From assembly GCF_002154695.1 (NCBI RefSeq), contig NZ_MTAV01000070.1, forward strand, positions 1 through 60,987: a stretch of 60,987 nt of DNA, written 5' to 3'. Made by a program: the position numbers and the translations under genes. Below the pieces are notes generated by a model, which was not told where the DNA came from, did not search any database, and saw nothing but the letters and a program-made list of their open reading frames with translations. Positions 26,897-36,067 of the stretch are shown piece by piece; position 1 is the stretch's first letter; every line of letters begins with the position of its first letter. This DNA comes from Nostoc sp. T09. Its GTDB lineage: Bacteria > Cyanobacteriota > Cyanobacteriia > Cyanobacteriales > Nostocaceae.

Positions 26897-29386
26897 TCAG
26901 TCTTCTGGTTCAAAGTAATGCCGATCAAAAATATGAAGGTAACTGTGTTTACTGGCTGTCTGTTGAGACTGTCGAATCGGAATCTGAATTACAAACTCGG
27001 CTCCCTGACCAGGTATAGAATGGCACTGCAATGAGCCACCATGCTTCTCGGTCACAATCTGGTAGCTGATCGACATTCCCAATCCTGTCCCTTTGCCAAC
27101 TGGCTTAGTGGTAAAGAATGGGTCACACAATCGCTTTTGAACAGCTTCTGGGATACCAGGGCCGTTATCCACAAACCGAATCTGTACGTGGTCTGAACCT
27201 ACCATCTGTGTATAAATCTGAATTTCACTGGTCTTTTGCCCAATCTCCTGAAACCTGCATAATTGGTGTGGTTCTTCGAGGGCATCGATGGCGTTGCTAA
27301 TGATGTTCATAAACACCTGGTTGAGTTGTCCGGCGTAGCACTCAACTAACGGCAGGTTGCCATAGTTCTTAACCACTTCAATTGCCGGATGATCTTGCTT
27401 GGCTTTCAGCCGATTCTGTAAGATCATCAGCGTACTATCAATGCCCTCATGGATATTCACCGATTTCATCTCGGCTTCGTCCATACGGGAGAAGTTGCGT
27501 AAAGAGAGCACAATCTTTTTAATTCGGTCGGCACCAACTTCCATTGAACAGAGCAACTTGGGCAAATCTTCTACTAGGAATTCTAGGTCGATCTCCTCGC
27601 TTTTGACCTGGATTTCTGACGCTGGGCTGGGATAATGCTGTTGATATAATTGCAGTAGTTCAAGGAGATCGTGAATATACTGATTTGCAGGATTTAAGTT
27701 GGCATAAATAAAGTTCACTGGGTTATTGATTTCATGAGCTACCCCAGCCACTAATTGCCCTAAACTAGACATTTTCTCATTCTGCACTAGCTGAGTCTGC
27801 GTTCGCTTCAGTTCAAGTAAGGTAGTTTCCAGATCAGTTGCTTTCTGCCGCAACTGGGCTTCTGATTCTTGCAAAGCGGCTTCGGCTTGTTTACGCGCAC
27901 TGATATCGCGAGCAATTTTAGAAGCACCGATGATTTTGCCTGTGGAATCTTTCACTGGAGAAATAGTCAGCGAAATATCAATCAACGTCCCATCCTTGCG
28001 TTGACGCACCGTCTCAAAGTGATCGACTCGTTCTCCGCGCCTGAGTTTCTCCAGAATTTGGGGTTCCTCATTGATGTGGTCCGCAGGAACAAGCATTGTC
28101 ATAGGTTGACCGATCGCTTCTTGTGCGGTGTAGCCAAATAGTCTTTCTGCCCCAAAATTCCAGCTGACAATTACTCCATTCAAGGTTTTGCTGATAATGG
28201 CATCCTCTGAAGACTCGACAATTGCTGCTAAGCGAAAAAAAGCTTCTTCGGCTTGTTTACGCGCACCAATTTCGCGAGCAATTGTGGAAGCACCGATGAT
28301 TTTGCCACTGGCATCTTTAACTGGAGAAATGGTCAACGAAATCTCAATCAGCTTTCCATCCTTGTGCTGACGTAATGTCTCAAAGTGATCAACTCGTTCT
28401 CCACGCTTGAGTTTCTCAATAATTTGGGCTTCCTCATTGATGCGATCGCCAGGAATGAGGATTGTTACAGGTTGACCAATCGCTTCTTGTGCTGTGTAGC
28501 CAAACAGCCTTTCTGCCCCAAAATTCCAGCTGGCAATTACGCTATCCAAGGTTTTGCTCATAATGGCATCTTCTGAAGATTCGACAATTGCCGCTAGGCG
28601 AAACATAGCTTCTTGGGCTTGTTTGTGTTCTGTAATGTCTCTATGAACTCCAATCCATTCGCGAATACTGCCATCAGCATTCAATATCGGCATAGACTTA
28701 ACAATCATGTAACGATACTCACCGTCATAGCGGCGCAAACGATGTTCCACCTTGTACAAGGTTTGGCTTGCAACTGCTTGTGCCCAAACTTCTGCTGTGT
28801 GCGATTGATCGTCTGGGTGAACCGCATTCAGCCAGCCCCAGCCCTTTAGTTCCTCGAATGTTTGTCCGGTATAGGCACTCCAACCAGGCTGCTTGCTGAC
28901 AAACTCACCTTCAGCTTTGGTATCCCAAATAATTTCAGATGTGGCTGTCATCAGGAAGCGGTAGCGTTCTTCACTATGGCGTAATGCGAGTTCTGCCTGT
29001 TTGCGATCTGTGACATCTTCAGCCACAAGCATCACTCCGTTCACAACCCCCGCACTGCTGCACCACGGGCGAAGCGTCCACTGACGCCAGCCTTTTTTAC
29101 CGTCAGCCTGCTGAAATCGCTCCTCTACACACAATTCAACCGCTGCCACCAAACAGTACTGGTATGCTTCTGCCAATGGTTCATAAAACTGCCGAAATAA
29201 CTCTTTGTGCGATCGCCCAATAATCTCTTGTCCCTCCAGCCCTAACTCACTCAACCATCGTTGGCTGGTCAGCAAATACTTCATTTCGCGGTCTACAATT
29301 GCAGCCGCAATTGGTAGGTTTTCCAAAAACGCACAGTAGAGATCATCTCGTTGGAAATCATTATTTATAAGAGAATTTTGGCTCAT
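26897..29386 (-). CDS. Sensor histidine kinase with four PAS domains
   Basis: Four PAS domains fill residues about 12-510, followed by a coiled linker and a kinase core: H-box [20 protein letters not shown] (phospho-accepting His), N-box NIISNAIDALEE, G1 FVDNGPGIP and G2 GKGTGLGMSISYQIV. There is no transmembrane segment and no receiver, so it is a cytoplasmic sensor that must signal to a separate regulator. PAS 3 and 4 are near-identical (122-residue period). The kinase core carries the long inserted cassette also seen in the REC-kinase and HAMP-kinase genes of this window. Confidence 0.93.
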   Translation of the reverse strand: MSQNSLINNDFQRDDLYCAFLENLPIAAAIVDREMKYLLTSQRWLSELGLEGQEIIGRSHKELFRQFYEPLAEAYQYCLVAAVELCVEERFQQADGKKGWRQWTLRPWCSSAGVVNGVMLVAEDVTDRKQAELALRHSEERYRFLMTATSEIIWDTKAEGEFVSKQPGWSAYTGQTFEELKGWGWLNAVHPDDQSHTAEVWAQAVASQTLYKVEHRLRRYDGEYRYMIVKSMPILNADGSIREWIGVHRDITEHKQAQEAMFRLAAIVESSEDAIMSKTLDSVIASWNFGAERLFGYTAQEAIGQPVTILIPGDRINEEAQIIEKLKRGERVDHFETLRQHKDGKLIEISLTISPVKDASGKIIGASTIAREIGARKQAEEAFFRLAAIVESSEDAIISKTLNGVIVSWNFGAERLFGYTAQEAIGQPMTMLVPADHINEEPQILEKLRRGERVDHFETVRQRKDGTLIDISLTISPVKDSTGKIIGASKIARDISARKQAEAALQESEAQLRQKATDLETTLLELKRTQTQLVQNEKMSSLGQLVAGVAHEINNPVNFIYANLNPANQYIHDLLELLQLYQQHYPSPASEIQVKSEEIDLEFLVEDLPKLLCSMEVGADRIKKIVLSLRNFSRMDEAEMKSVNIHEGIDSTLMILQNRLKAKQDHPAIEVVKNYGNLPLVECYAGQLNQVFMNIISNAIDALEEPHQLCRFQEIGQKTSEIQIYTQMVGSDHVQIRFVDNGPGIPEAVQKRLCDPFFTTKPVGKGTGLGMSISYQIVTEKHGGSLQCHSIPGQGAEFVIQIPIRQSQQTASKHSYLHIFDRHYFEPED

Positions 29387-29613
29387 GGTATACCCTGAAT
29401 GTCTAATTAGTATTTCAGCACTTAATTTTTTTTTGTATGTAATACTATTGGTTATATTTTGCTCTTTTGATGTTACTAATGCACCGTTTAATCAAGGTTG
29501 ATGAAGATATATATTCCGCATTTTGTGTTGCTCAAATTCTGACAGCATTAACATGAGCTTGAACTCCTTATAAAAACTTGGTGATACTGGCATATAGTTA
29601 TCAGCAAGCTAAT

Positions 29614-30891
29614 CTAGACTGTAGTACTCACACTTGGAATTGCAATCTTAAACTCGGTTCCTATACCCGGCTGAGAATTTACTTCCATTGTGCCTTTGTG
29701 TTTTTCCACAACAATTTGATGAGCTATCGACAAGCCAAGCCCAGTACCCTTGCCAACGGGTTTCGTGGTAAACAAAGGCTCAAACAGCCGTTGTTTGAGT
29801 CGCTCAGGAATACCAATCCCATTGTCAGCAATCCGAATTACAACCCAATGTTGAGAATTTATTTCTGTTGTAATTTGAATTTGAGGAATTTTATTGCTCA
29901 TTTTGCCTTTGTTTATGGCTTCATCAAGGGCATCAATTGCGTTAGCAATAATGTTGATAAATACTTGATTCATCTGGCCTAAATAGCAGTTTACCTCTGG
30001 CAATGTTCCATATTTCTTAATTACTTCAATACCAGGAAGATCGCCATTACCCTTGAGGCGGTGTTGTAAAATCATTAATGTACTATCTAGCCCTTGGTGC
30101 AAATCCGCAGGTACTTTGGTATCACTATCCGAACGGCAAAAGGTACGAAGTGAAGTAGAAACTTGACGAATTCGTTCAGTTCCCAGTTTGAATGAGTCCA
30201 AAATTTTGACCATATCTTGAAGAATGAATTCTAGATCCCAGTCTTCCAGAGCAGTGGTAATTTTAGCTGTCGGGTTTGGATATTCTTGTTGATACAGTTG
30301 GAGAATTTCGGTTACTCCGCCAATATATTCCTCCAAAGGTGGGATATTGCTGGTGATAAAGTTGATGGGGTTGTTCATTTCATGGCCAATACCAGCGATT
30401 AACTCTCCCAGTGTTGATAATTTCTCTTGTTGCACCAGTTTGACTTGGGCTTGTTGCAAAGCAGCAGTGCGATCGCGCACTTGTTGTTCTAAAAATTCAT
30501 TAAGTTGTTTAAGCCGTAAATGCACGCGGACTCTGGCAATAACTTCCTCCTGAGCAAATGGTTTGGGTATGTAGTCTACCGCACCCAGAGAAAATCCCTT
30601 AGTTTTACTATCCATATCCGCTAAAGCAGTGGTAAAAATAATCGGAATCTTCTGGGTAACAGGATTGGCTTTGAGGCGACGACAGGTTTCAAAGCCGTTA
30701 AGACCTGGCATTTGTACATCCAGCAAAATTAAATCTGGTTGATTGCGTTCGGCTTGGGCGATCGCACTTTCGCCGTCGACTGCAACACGGAAACGCAACC
30801 CCTCACTAGCCAGCGCTTCGGACAGGACAGACAAATTGGTGGGATTATCATCAACAATCAAAATAAATCCGTTATTTGAAATCTTGGTCAT
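29614..30891 (-). CDS. Receiver-histidine kinase hybrid
   Basis: An N-terminal receiver domain (residues about 10-130; ILIVDDNPTNLSVL, phospho-acceptor Asp in LILLDVQMPG, Lys in VDYIPKPF) is joined by a coiled coil to a kinase core with H-box LGELIAGIGHEMNNPINFI and ATP-binding boxes IIANAIDALDE, IADNGIGIPE and [15 protein letters not shown]. This REC-first layout is typical of cyanobacterial kinases that take a phosphate from a hybrid kinase upstream. It begins 30 bp after the ethylene-receptor-type hybrid kinase ends, so the two are almost surely one operon. Confidence 0.93.
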   Translation of the reverse strand: MTKISNNGFILIVDDNPTNLSVLSEALASEGLRFRVAVDGESAIAQAERNQPDLILLDVQMPGLNGFETCRRLKANPVTQKIPIIFTTALADMDSKTKGFSLGAVDYIPKPFAQEEVIARVRVHLRLKQLNEFLEQQVRDRTAALQQAQVKLVQQEKLSTLGELIAGIGHEMNNPINFITSNIPPLEEYIGGVTEILQLYQQEYPNPTAKITTALEDWDLEFILQDMVKILDSFKLGTERIRQVSTSLRTFCRSDSDTKVPADLHQGLDSTLMILQHRLKGNGDLPGIEVIKKYGTLPEVNCYLGQMNQVFINIIANAIDALDEAINKGKMSNKIPQIQITTEINSQHWVVIRIADNGIGIPERLKQRLFEPLFTTKPVGKGTGLGLSIAHQIVVEKHKGTMEVNSQPGIGTEFKIAIPSVSTTV

Positions 30892-30921
30892 AATGCATAT
30901 AAAAATTAAATTTACCCCGAA

Positions 30922-32808
30922 TTAATTAATGTGTTGTTGAATAAAAGTTTCTAAACGTTTGAGTTGGAAGTTGCTAGCTAACTGAAAGAGTTGTCTGCTA
31001 AAAAGGCTAAATTGCTCATCGGATGCAGAAAGTTGTTGAGCCATTTCTGAAATTTTTTGAATATCGCCGTCTTGTACTAGTTCCAGTAATTTTTGTAGAA
31101 CCTCCTTGGGAGGAGGAACCATATCAACTGGAGGATTTAAATTATTTGTATTGGTTTTGTTGATTGTGTTTGTCTTGTTCTCATATAACCATTCCAGTCG
31201 CAAAAATTGTCGCAGTAGTTCCAGCAGCGTTTCAGCTTCTATCGGCTTGGGGAGAAACGCATCTGCACCAACATCAATACTCTTATATTGGTCAATTGCA
31301 AACACACTGGCTGACGAAGCGATGACAGCCATCTCTTTAAATTGACCAGACTGACGCAAACTTTTAATGAACTCAAATCCATCCATCACAGGCATAACCA
31401 AGTCAGTAATAATCAAGTCTGGTTTATGGGCTTTTACCTGTTCCCATCCTTCTTGACCCTGACTAGCTTCTACAACAGTAAACCCCACTGGCTCCAGTAA
31501 ATTAACGATTACCGAGCGATTTTCCCATTTGTCATCCACAATCAAAATGGTGCGCCTTTGCCCTTGATAACCAATAATGCTTCCCTTCTCAACTACTCTG
31601 GAAACCCTTGCCCAGTCTTTAGATTCTGGCAAGTCCACTTCAAACCAAAAAGTGCTACCTGTGCCAAACTCACTTTCTACTTGAATTTGACTACCCATCA
31701 ACGAAATAATTTTTTGGCTGATTGCTAATCCTAAACCTGTACCTTCAGTTTGTCGTTTCTGATTTCCTACTTGCTCAAAAGGTAAAAAGATTTTCTCAGC
31801 TTGCTCAGGGGTGATACCCGTGCCAGTATCTATTACTTCAAAGCGAATTTTATATGTAATTTGTTTATTGCCATTTGATGCTTGATTAATGACTTTAACC
31901 TTGAAGGTAACGCTGCCTTGATTAGTAAATTTGATTGCATTCCCAAGCAAGTTGATCAGTACTTGCCGCAAGCGTTTTTCATCAGCACGAATCCCTGTTG
32001 GTAAATCGGGGTCAAGTTGCAGATGAAATTCGATTACCTTTTGTTCGGCACGGATGCGACAAATTTCACTTACACTGTCTAGAAATGCAGGCAAGTAAAA
32101 ATCAATCGGATTTAATTCCAACTTTCGGGCTTCAATTTTGGAGAGATCCAAGACATCATTAATCAAAGTTAATAAATGAGAACCACATTGGTAAATAATG
32201 CCAATTCCTTTGCTACCTTTTTCACTTAAAGCTTCTGTGCGTTGAAGGATTTGTGTATAGCCAAGGATGCCGTTGAGAGGTGTGCGTAGCTCATGACTCA
32301 TATTGGCGAGAAATTCACTCTTGGCTTGGCTAGAGTTCTTCGCCACTTCCTCAGCAAGGCGTAGCTCTTTCTCAATGCGTTTACGCTCGACAATTTCACT
32401 TGTGAGTACTCGGTTGATAGCTTCTAATTGGGCAGGGCTGGGTAGTGTCAAAGCTTGAGGCATGAGATAAATTAATGCAAATGCCGTATATATCGAAATA
32501 ATGGCAGTGAAAGCTTTCAAACCGCCTGCTATCCAGTAATTGGGATGCCAAAGCGTCCAAATTTCCATCAAGTGCCCAGTACCACAAGCAATGATAAAAG
32601 CACCAAATAACAGAAATACCCCATTGAAAGGAACGTCTTTACGCTTGGAAATAAAGTAGATCAGTAGAAAAGGAATAGAATAATAGGCCAGGGCAATCGT
32701 GGCATCAGAAATAATGTGGAGCCACACCAGCCCCGTTTTCCAGAGATAACAATGTCCGTGCGGGATAAAACTGTTTGAGTAAGAAGGATAATTAAAAAAA
32801 GCTAACAT
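30922..32808 (-). CDS. Ethylene-receptor-type hybrid histidine kinase
   Basis: From the Met at 32808 the first ~130 residues hold three membrane helices like the ethylene-binding domain of plant ETR1 and Synechocystis SynEtr1. They include ISDATIALAYYSIPFLLIYF, LFGAFIIACGTGHLMEIWTL and AFTAIISIYTAFALIYLMP. Asp35, Cys75 and His79 have the same spacing (40 and 4) as ETR1 Asp25, Cys65 and His69, where Cys and His hold the copper cofactor. A HisKA domain (MSHELRTPLNGILGYTQIL), an ATPase domain ([12 protein letters not shown]), a receiver (Asp in LIITDLVMPVMDG) and a C-terminal helical module complete it. An in-frame TTG at 32862 is an alternative start. Confidence 0.9.
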   Translation of the reverse strand: MLAFFNYPSYSNSFIPHGHCYLWKTGLVWLHIISDATIALAYYSIPFLLIYFISKRKDVPFNGVFLLFGAFIIACGTGHLMEIWTLWHPNYWIAGGLKAFTAIISIYTAFALIYLMPQALTLPSPAQLEAINRVLTSEIVERKRIEKELRLAEEVAKNSSQAKSEFLANMSHELRTPLNGILGYTQILQRTEALSEKGSKGIGIIYQCGSHLLTLINDVLDLSKIEARKLELNPIDFYLPAFLDSVSEICRIRAEQKVIEFHLQLDPDLPTGIRADEKRLRQVLINLLGNAIKFTNQGSVTFKVKVINQASNGNKQITYKIRFEVIDTGTGITPEQAEKIFLPFEQVGNQKRQTEGTGLGLAISQKIISLMGSQIQVESEFGTGSTFWFEVDLPESKDWARVSRVVEKGSIIGYQGQRRTILIVDDKWENRSVIVNLLEPVGFTVVEASQGQEGWEQVKAHKPDLIITDLVMPVMDGFEFIKSLRQSGQFKEMAVIASSASVFAIDQYKSIDVGADAFLPKPIEAETLLELLRQFLRLEWLYENKTNTINKTNTNNLNPPVDMVPPPKEVLQKLLELVQDGDIQKISEMAQQLSASDEQFSLFSRQLFQLASNFQLKRLETFIQQHIN

Positions 32809-33268
32809 AATGGTAGAGGTAACTAGATTTGTGATAATTATCTGTAACCTCAGTATTCCCAAAAAGGTTTAGACTTTTAAGTTTCGATTACTTATTTTTA
32901 TTTATTACTTGTGCCAAATTATACAAAGATTGGTGATTAATTAATATTTATCTATTGATTAAAATTAATGCATCCTCAAATCTTTCATCATTTCTATTTG
33001 AAGATTCAAGTTAGACTTGTGCATTCAATAGATTAGTCATGGTGCGATCTATGTGTTCTGCCTTGGTTGCCAAAATTTGATTCATAGGTTCAAATCCTTG
33101 GCGATCGCCTATATATCATCGATGGACAGGACAAACGGTAAGCCCTTGGCGTTTGTCATATTTTTGACATAACCTTTGAGCGATCGCTAGTGACATTGCC
33201 TACAGGAAATTGTGGTATACAAGGTGCTATACTCATCAAGTTTTAGTTAGCTATAGTTAGCATATCTA
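32809..33268. other. Intergenic region between divergent genes
   Basis: Contains an 8-bp hairpin, gacaaacg (33130-33137) with cgtttgtc (33150-33157), and two HIP1 sites. Promoters for the ethylene-receptor-type operon and the lipase-like gene must lie here. Confidence 0.45.
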
Positions 33269-34348
33269 ATGGCATCCCAACGAGAAGCGATTATTTTCAT
33301 TCACGGATTTTATCTAGGTAGAGATAGAAATTATTTTATTGATAGTTTATCTACTGGTTTTACAGAAGTATTAGAAACTCCAAGAGTTGAAGAAGTAGGT
33401 GAAGCAAAAATTGCTGGATATGCTGGCAAAAAATTTAAAGTATACCTAGACTTAGAAAATATCAAAGAAGTTGATGTTTATGATGCCTATTGGAACGATC
33501 TCATAAGTCAACCGTTAAGTAGTAGTAACTTAAAGAATCAAGTGTTTCGTGGCATATACATGTTATTTTATTGGCTGATTACAAGGGATTTATTTGCTTT
33601 AAAAAACTCTCCTCCTTTACTTATCGGTTTAGGTATATCTTTACTGCTATGGATTTTTTGGTTTTATGGAGTTATTGCACTTGCGCTTGTAGCTTTAGGA
33701 CAGGAACCAAATTTGTTAGGTTTTTCGATTTCTGAGGATTGGTCAAAACAAATCAGCGCTTTTGGAAAACAGATGACAAATTGGTCTGCTTGGTTGATTG
33801 TGAGTGGTTTATTCAGTTTTGTACCGATTAATATGATCGCTGACATTGCAGACTTTTCTACACGATATTTAGAAGAAAATCCTGAAGGAAAGATTTTAAA
33901 AGCAAAAATTCGTAAAAAAGTTGCAGAAACATTAAATGCTGTCATAGAGTCTGGACTTTATGACAGGATAACTGTATTAGGTCATAGTTTTGGAAATGTT
34001 ATAGCTACTGATGTGCTTGCAGACTATCAGCAAAAATTTCAAGTTCGCTATATTTCTATGGGAAGCTCTTTGAAAGTTTTTTCTTCTAAATCTAAACAGA
34101 TTGAGGAAGAAATTAAAAAATGTTTCAACAATCAACAAATAGAAACATGGATTGACTTTTATTCCAATCAAGATTGGCTATGTACAAAAACACCTATTCC
34201 TGAAGGTTGCAATTCTATGAAATTTATATACAAAAAAATTAAAATTCCATTTTCGCTATTAAATCAACTTACTGGGAAATCTCACGATCACTATTTTATG
34301 AATGAAGAAGTTTTGAAAACATGTTTAAACTTTAAAAATCATAGTTAA
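33269..34348 (+). CDS. Membrane-embedded alpha/beta hydrolase-like protein
   Basis: The N-terminus has an HGF motif (AIIFIHGFYLG), typical of the oxyanion loop. The nucleophile elbow GHSFG lies at Ser240 in ITVLGHSFGNVIATDVL. Between them two hydrophobic segments (about 118-143 and 173-192) interrupt the fold, so the protein should be membrane-anchored. A C-terminal HDHYF (His about 340) could complete the triad. The substrate is unknown; an esterase or lipase-like role is inferred. AT-rich codon use and lone position set it apart from the kinase genes around it. Confidence 0.75.
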   Translation: MASQREAIIFIHGFYLGRDRNYFIDSLSTGFTEVLETPRVEEVGEAKIAGYAGKKFKVYLDLENIKEVDVYDAYWNDLISQPLSSSNLKNQVFRGIYMLFYWLITRDLFALKNSPPLLIGLGISLLLWIFWFYGVIALALVALGQEPNLLGFSISEDWSKQISAFGKQMTNWSAWLIVSGLFSFVPINMIADIADFSTRYLEENPEGKILKAKIRKKVAETLNAVIESGLYDRITVLGHSFGNVIATDVLADYQQKFQVRYISMGSSLKVFSSKSKQIEEEIKKCFNNQQIETWIDFYSNQDWLCTKTPIPEGCNSMKFIYKKIKIPFSLLNQLTGKSHDHYFMNEEVLKTCLNFKNHS

Positions 34349-34657
34349 TGTGATTACATACTAATCCGATTTGATTTCTTAACTTACTCGTAGAGGTAGG
34401 AAACAGGGAATGGGAAAGAAAGGAGGTAGTACAGGAGCTAAGAGTGAAATTTTTGATACTGATGAAATCGCTTCAGCGTAAGCAACGTAACATTGCGATC
34501 GCCTACTAACTCTAAATGTTAAATATTTTAATTTGCGAGTTAAAGATTGACATTCAAAGCTTTGTCATTACAATTGTAGTATTTAAACTACATTATTAGC
34601 AAATGCATGAGCTACGATTTTGTATTGCGGAGTTGTGACCTGAATAAACTCAACTCC
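34349..34657. other. Intergenic region
   Basis: Spacer before the RNA-ligase-type gene. A 17-codon in-frame extension from an ATG at 34607 could belong to it. No repeat was seen. Confidence 0.4.
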
Positions 34658-35377
34658 ATGACCAAATATCCCAGTATTCCTACTTATCACGCCTTAGGAG
34701 ATAGAGGCGCATTACTGGAAGAAACAGTCATTTTTGATGGCGAAGTAATTCTTACCGAAAAAGTAGATGGCACAAATTCTCGCATCATTCTACTGCCTGA
34801 TGGCAACTTTGTTCTGGGTAGTAGAGAAGAGCTTTTATTTGCAAAAGGTGACTTGATTGGTAATCCCGCGCTGGGGATTGTGGATTCTCTTAAAGGTGTT
34901 GCAAGTTGCTTACCTCAGTCTCAAGGCTGCATCACTGTTGCGTATCTTGAGTTGTACGGTGGCAAGATTACTTCTGCTAGTAAACAATATACCTCTGAGC
35001 AGAGAGTCGGTTGGCGATTGTTTGATGTTGCAGTTCTTACAGATATCGAAACGCTGTTCGACAAGTCTACCAAGCAACTATCAGCTTGGCGGGATAATGG
35101 TGGTCAAATGTTTTTGGATGAAGCGCAACTAAGCAAAACTGCCGAAGATTATGGATTTGAGCTAACACCGCGACTTGCAACAGTTGCAGCTTTACCAACT
35201 AGTATCCAAGAAGCCCACGAGTTTCTTAAGTCAATTTTACCGAAAACCAATGTAGCGTTGGATGAAGGTGCAAATGGTCGAGGCGAAGGTATTGTTGCTA
35301 GAACTAATTCTAGGAGTGCGATCGCCAAGCTGCGTTTTGAAGATTACGAACGCCATGCTCAACGTCGCAATCAGTAG
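34658..35377 (+). CDS. RNA-ligase-family nucleotidyltransferase (Rnl2-like)
   Basis: The 239-residue protein keeps the motifs of the covalent nucleotidyltransferase superfamily. Motif I is Lys35 in TEKVDGTNSRI, the AMP-accepting lysine. Motif III is YLELYGG, followed by GWRLFDV; motif IV is EGIVAR (210-215) and motif V is AIAKLRF (221-227). It lacks the extra C-terminal domain of T4 Rnl2, so it is a minimal catalytic core. It could seal or adenylylate RNA ends, as in RNA repair, but substrate specificity is not visible. The ATG at 34658 (MTKYPSIP) is preferred over 34607. The TetR gene faces it tail to tail. Confidence 0.82.
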   Translation: MTKYPSIPTYHALGDRGALLEETVIFDGEVILTEKVDGTNSRIILLPDGNFVLGSREELLFAKGDLIGNPALGIVDSLKGVASCLPQSQGCITVAYLELYGGKITSASKQYTSEQRVGWRLFDVAVLTDIETLFDKSTKQLSAWRDNGGQMFLDEAQLSKTAEDYGFELTPRLATVAALPTSIQEAHEFLKSILPKTNVALDEGANGRGEGIVARTNSRSAIAKLRFEDYERHAQRRNQ

Positions 35378-35425
35378 AATCAAGTTGTACAGTATCCTAG
35401 AAAAGATTACTAGCTGTCGCTCATC

Positions 35426-36016
35426 TCAATTAGCCTGAACTTTAAGGAAAAGATGCAAGGCACGACGAACGTATGCTTCCCATGATTCGGGTATAGGTTG
35501 AAAGATTAGTGCATAAAGCATAATTGCACTCATAGTATCGAAGACTAGTCCTGGATCTAAATCTGCCTGAATCTCATTTCTGGCTTTTGCTCGTTCAAGC
35601 ACAACAGCAAAGGCTTGTCTTCTAGGTTGTAAATATTTTGTCCAGTAAATTTGAGCAAACTGAGAATTATTTGATGCACTGTTGATAATCATGGCAACAG
35701 TTTTTCGCCCTAAAGGACTGAGGGTGATTTGTGCAGCATTCTTAATCAATTCATCAATATCGTCCCAGAATTTACCTGTGTTGGGAATTACAACATCTTG
35801 CCTCACACTCTCAATCGCATCAGCAACTAGTTCTTCTTTAGAAGCGTAGCGTCGGTAAATAGTCGGTTTGCCAACTCCAGCACGGGCTGCGATCGCATCA
35901 ATACTCATGGCATCAAAACCAACTTCTGCCAACAATTCTAAGGCTGCTTGCAACATTGCTTGATGAGCTTGGGTACTTCGGGGTCTTCCTAACGATTTTT
36001 TATTGCTATCCGTCAT
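35426..36016 (-). CDS. TetR/AcrR family transcriptional regulator
   Basis: A 196-residue protein with an N-terminal helix-turn-helix (MSIDAIAARAGVGKPTIYRR, then ASKEELVADAI) and a C-terminal all-helical ligand-binding domain. Its start codon lies 51 bp from that of the Coq4-like gene on the other strand, and a perfect palindrome sits between them. It probably represses both genes and lets go when a small molecule binds. The ligand is unknown. Confidence 0.94.
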   Translation of the reverse strand: MTDSNKKSLGRPRSTQAHQAMLQAALELLAEVGFDAMSIDAIAARAGVGKPTIYRRYASKEELVADAIESVRQDVVIPNTGKFWDDIDELIKNAAQITLSPLGRKTVAMIINSASNNSQFAQIYWTKYLQPRRQAFAVVLERAKARNEIQADLDPGLVFDTMSAIMLYALIFQPIPESWEAYVRRALHLFLKVQAN

Positions 36017-36030
36017 GAGTGATATTATAA

Positions 36031-36051
36031 TTTACGAAACGGTTTCGTAAA
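36031..36051. promoter_or_regulatory. Perfect 21-bp palindromic operator
   Basis: tttacgaaac, central g, gtttcgtaaa: ten-base arms match exactly. It lies between the divergent start codons of the TetR gene (15 bp away) and the Coq4-like gene (17 bp away). This is the expected form of a TetR dimer site. Confidence 0.85.
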
Positions 36052-36067
36052 GAAATGAGATCGTCTT

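Noticed and set aside
33081-33110. ggttcaaatcc reminiscent of a tRNA T-loop
   Set aside because: No acceptor or anticodon stems could be built around it.
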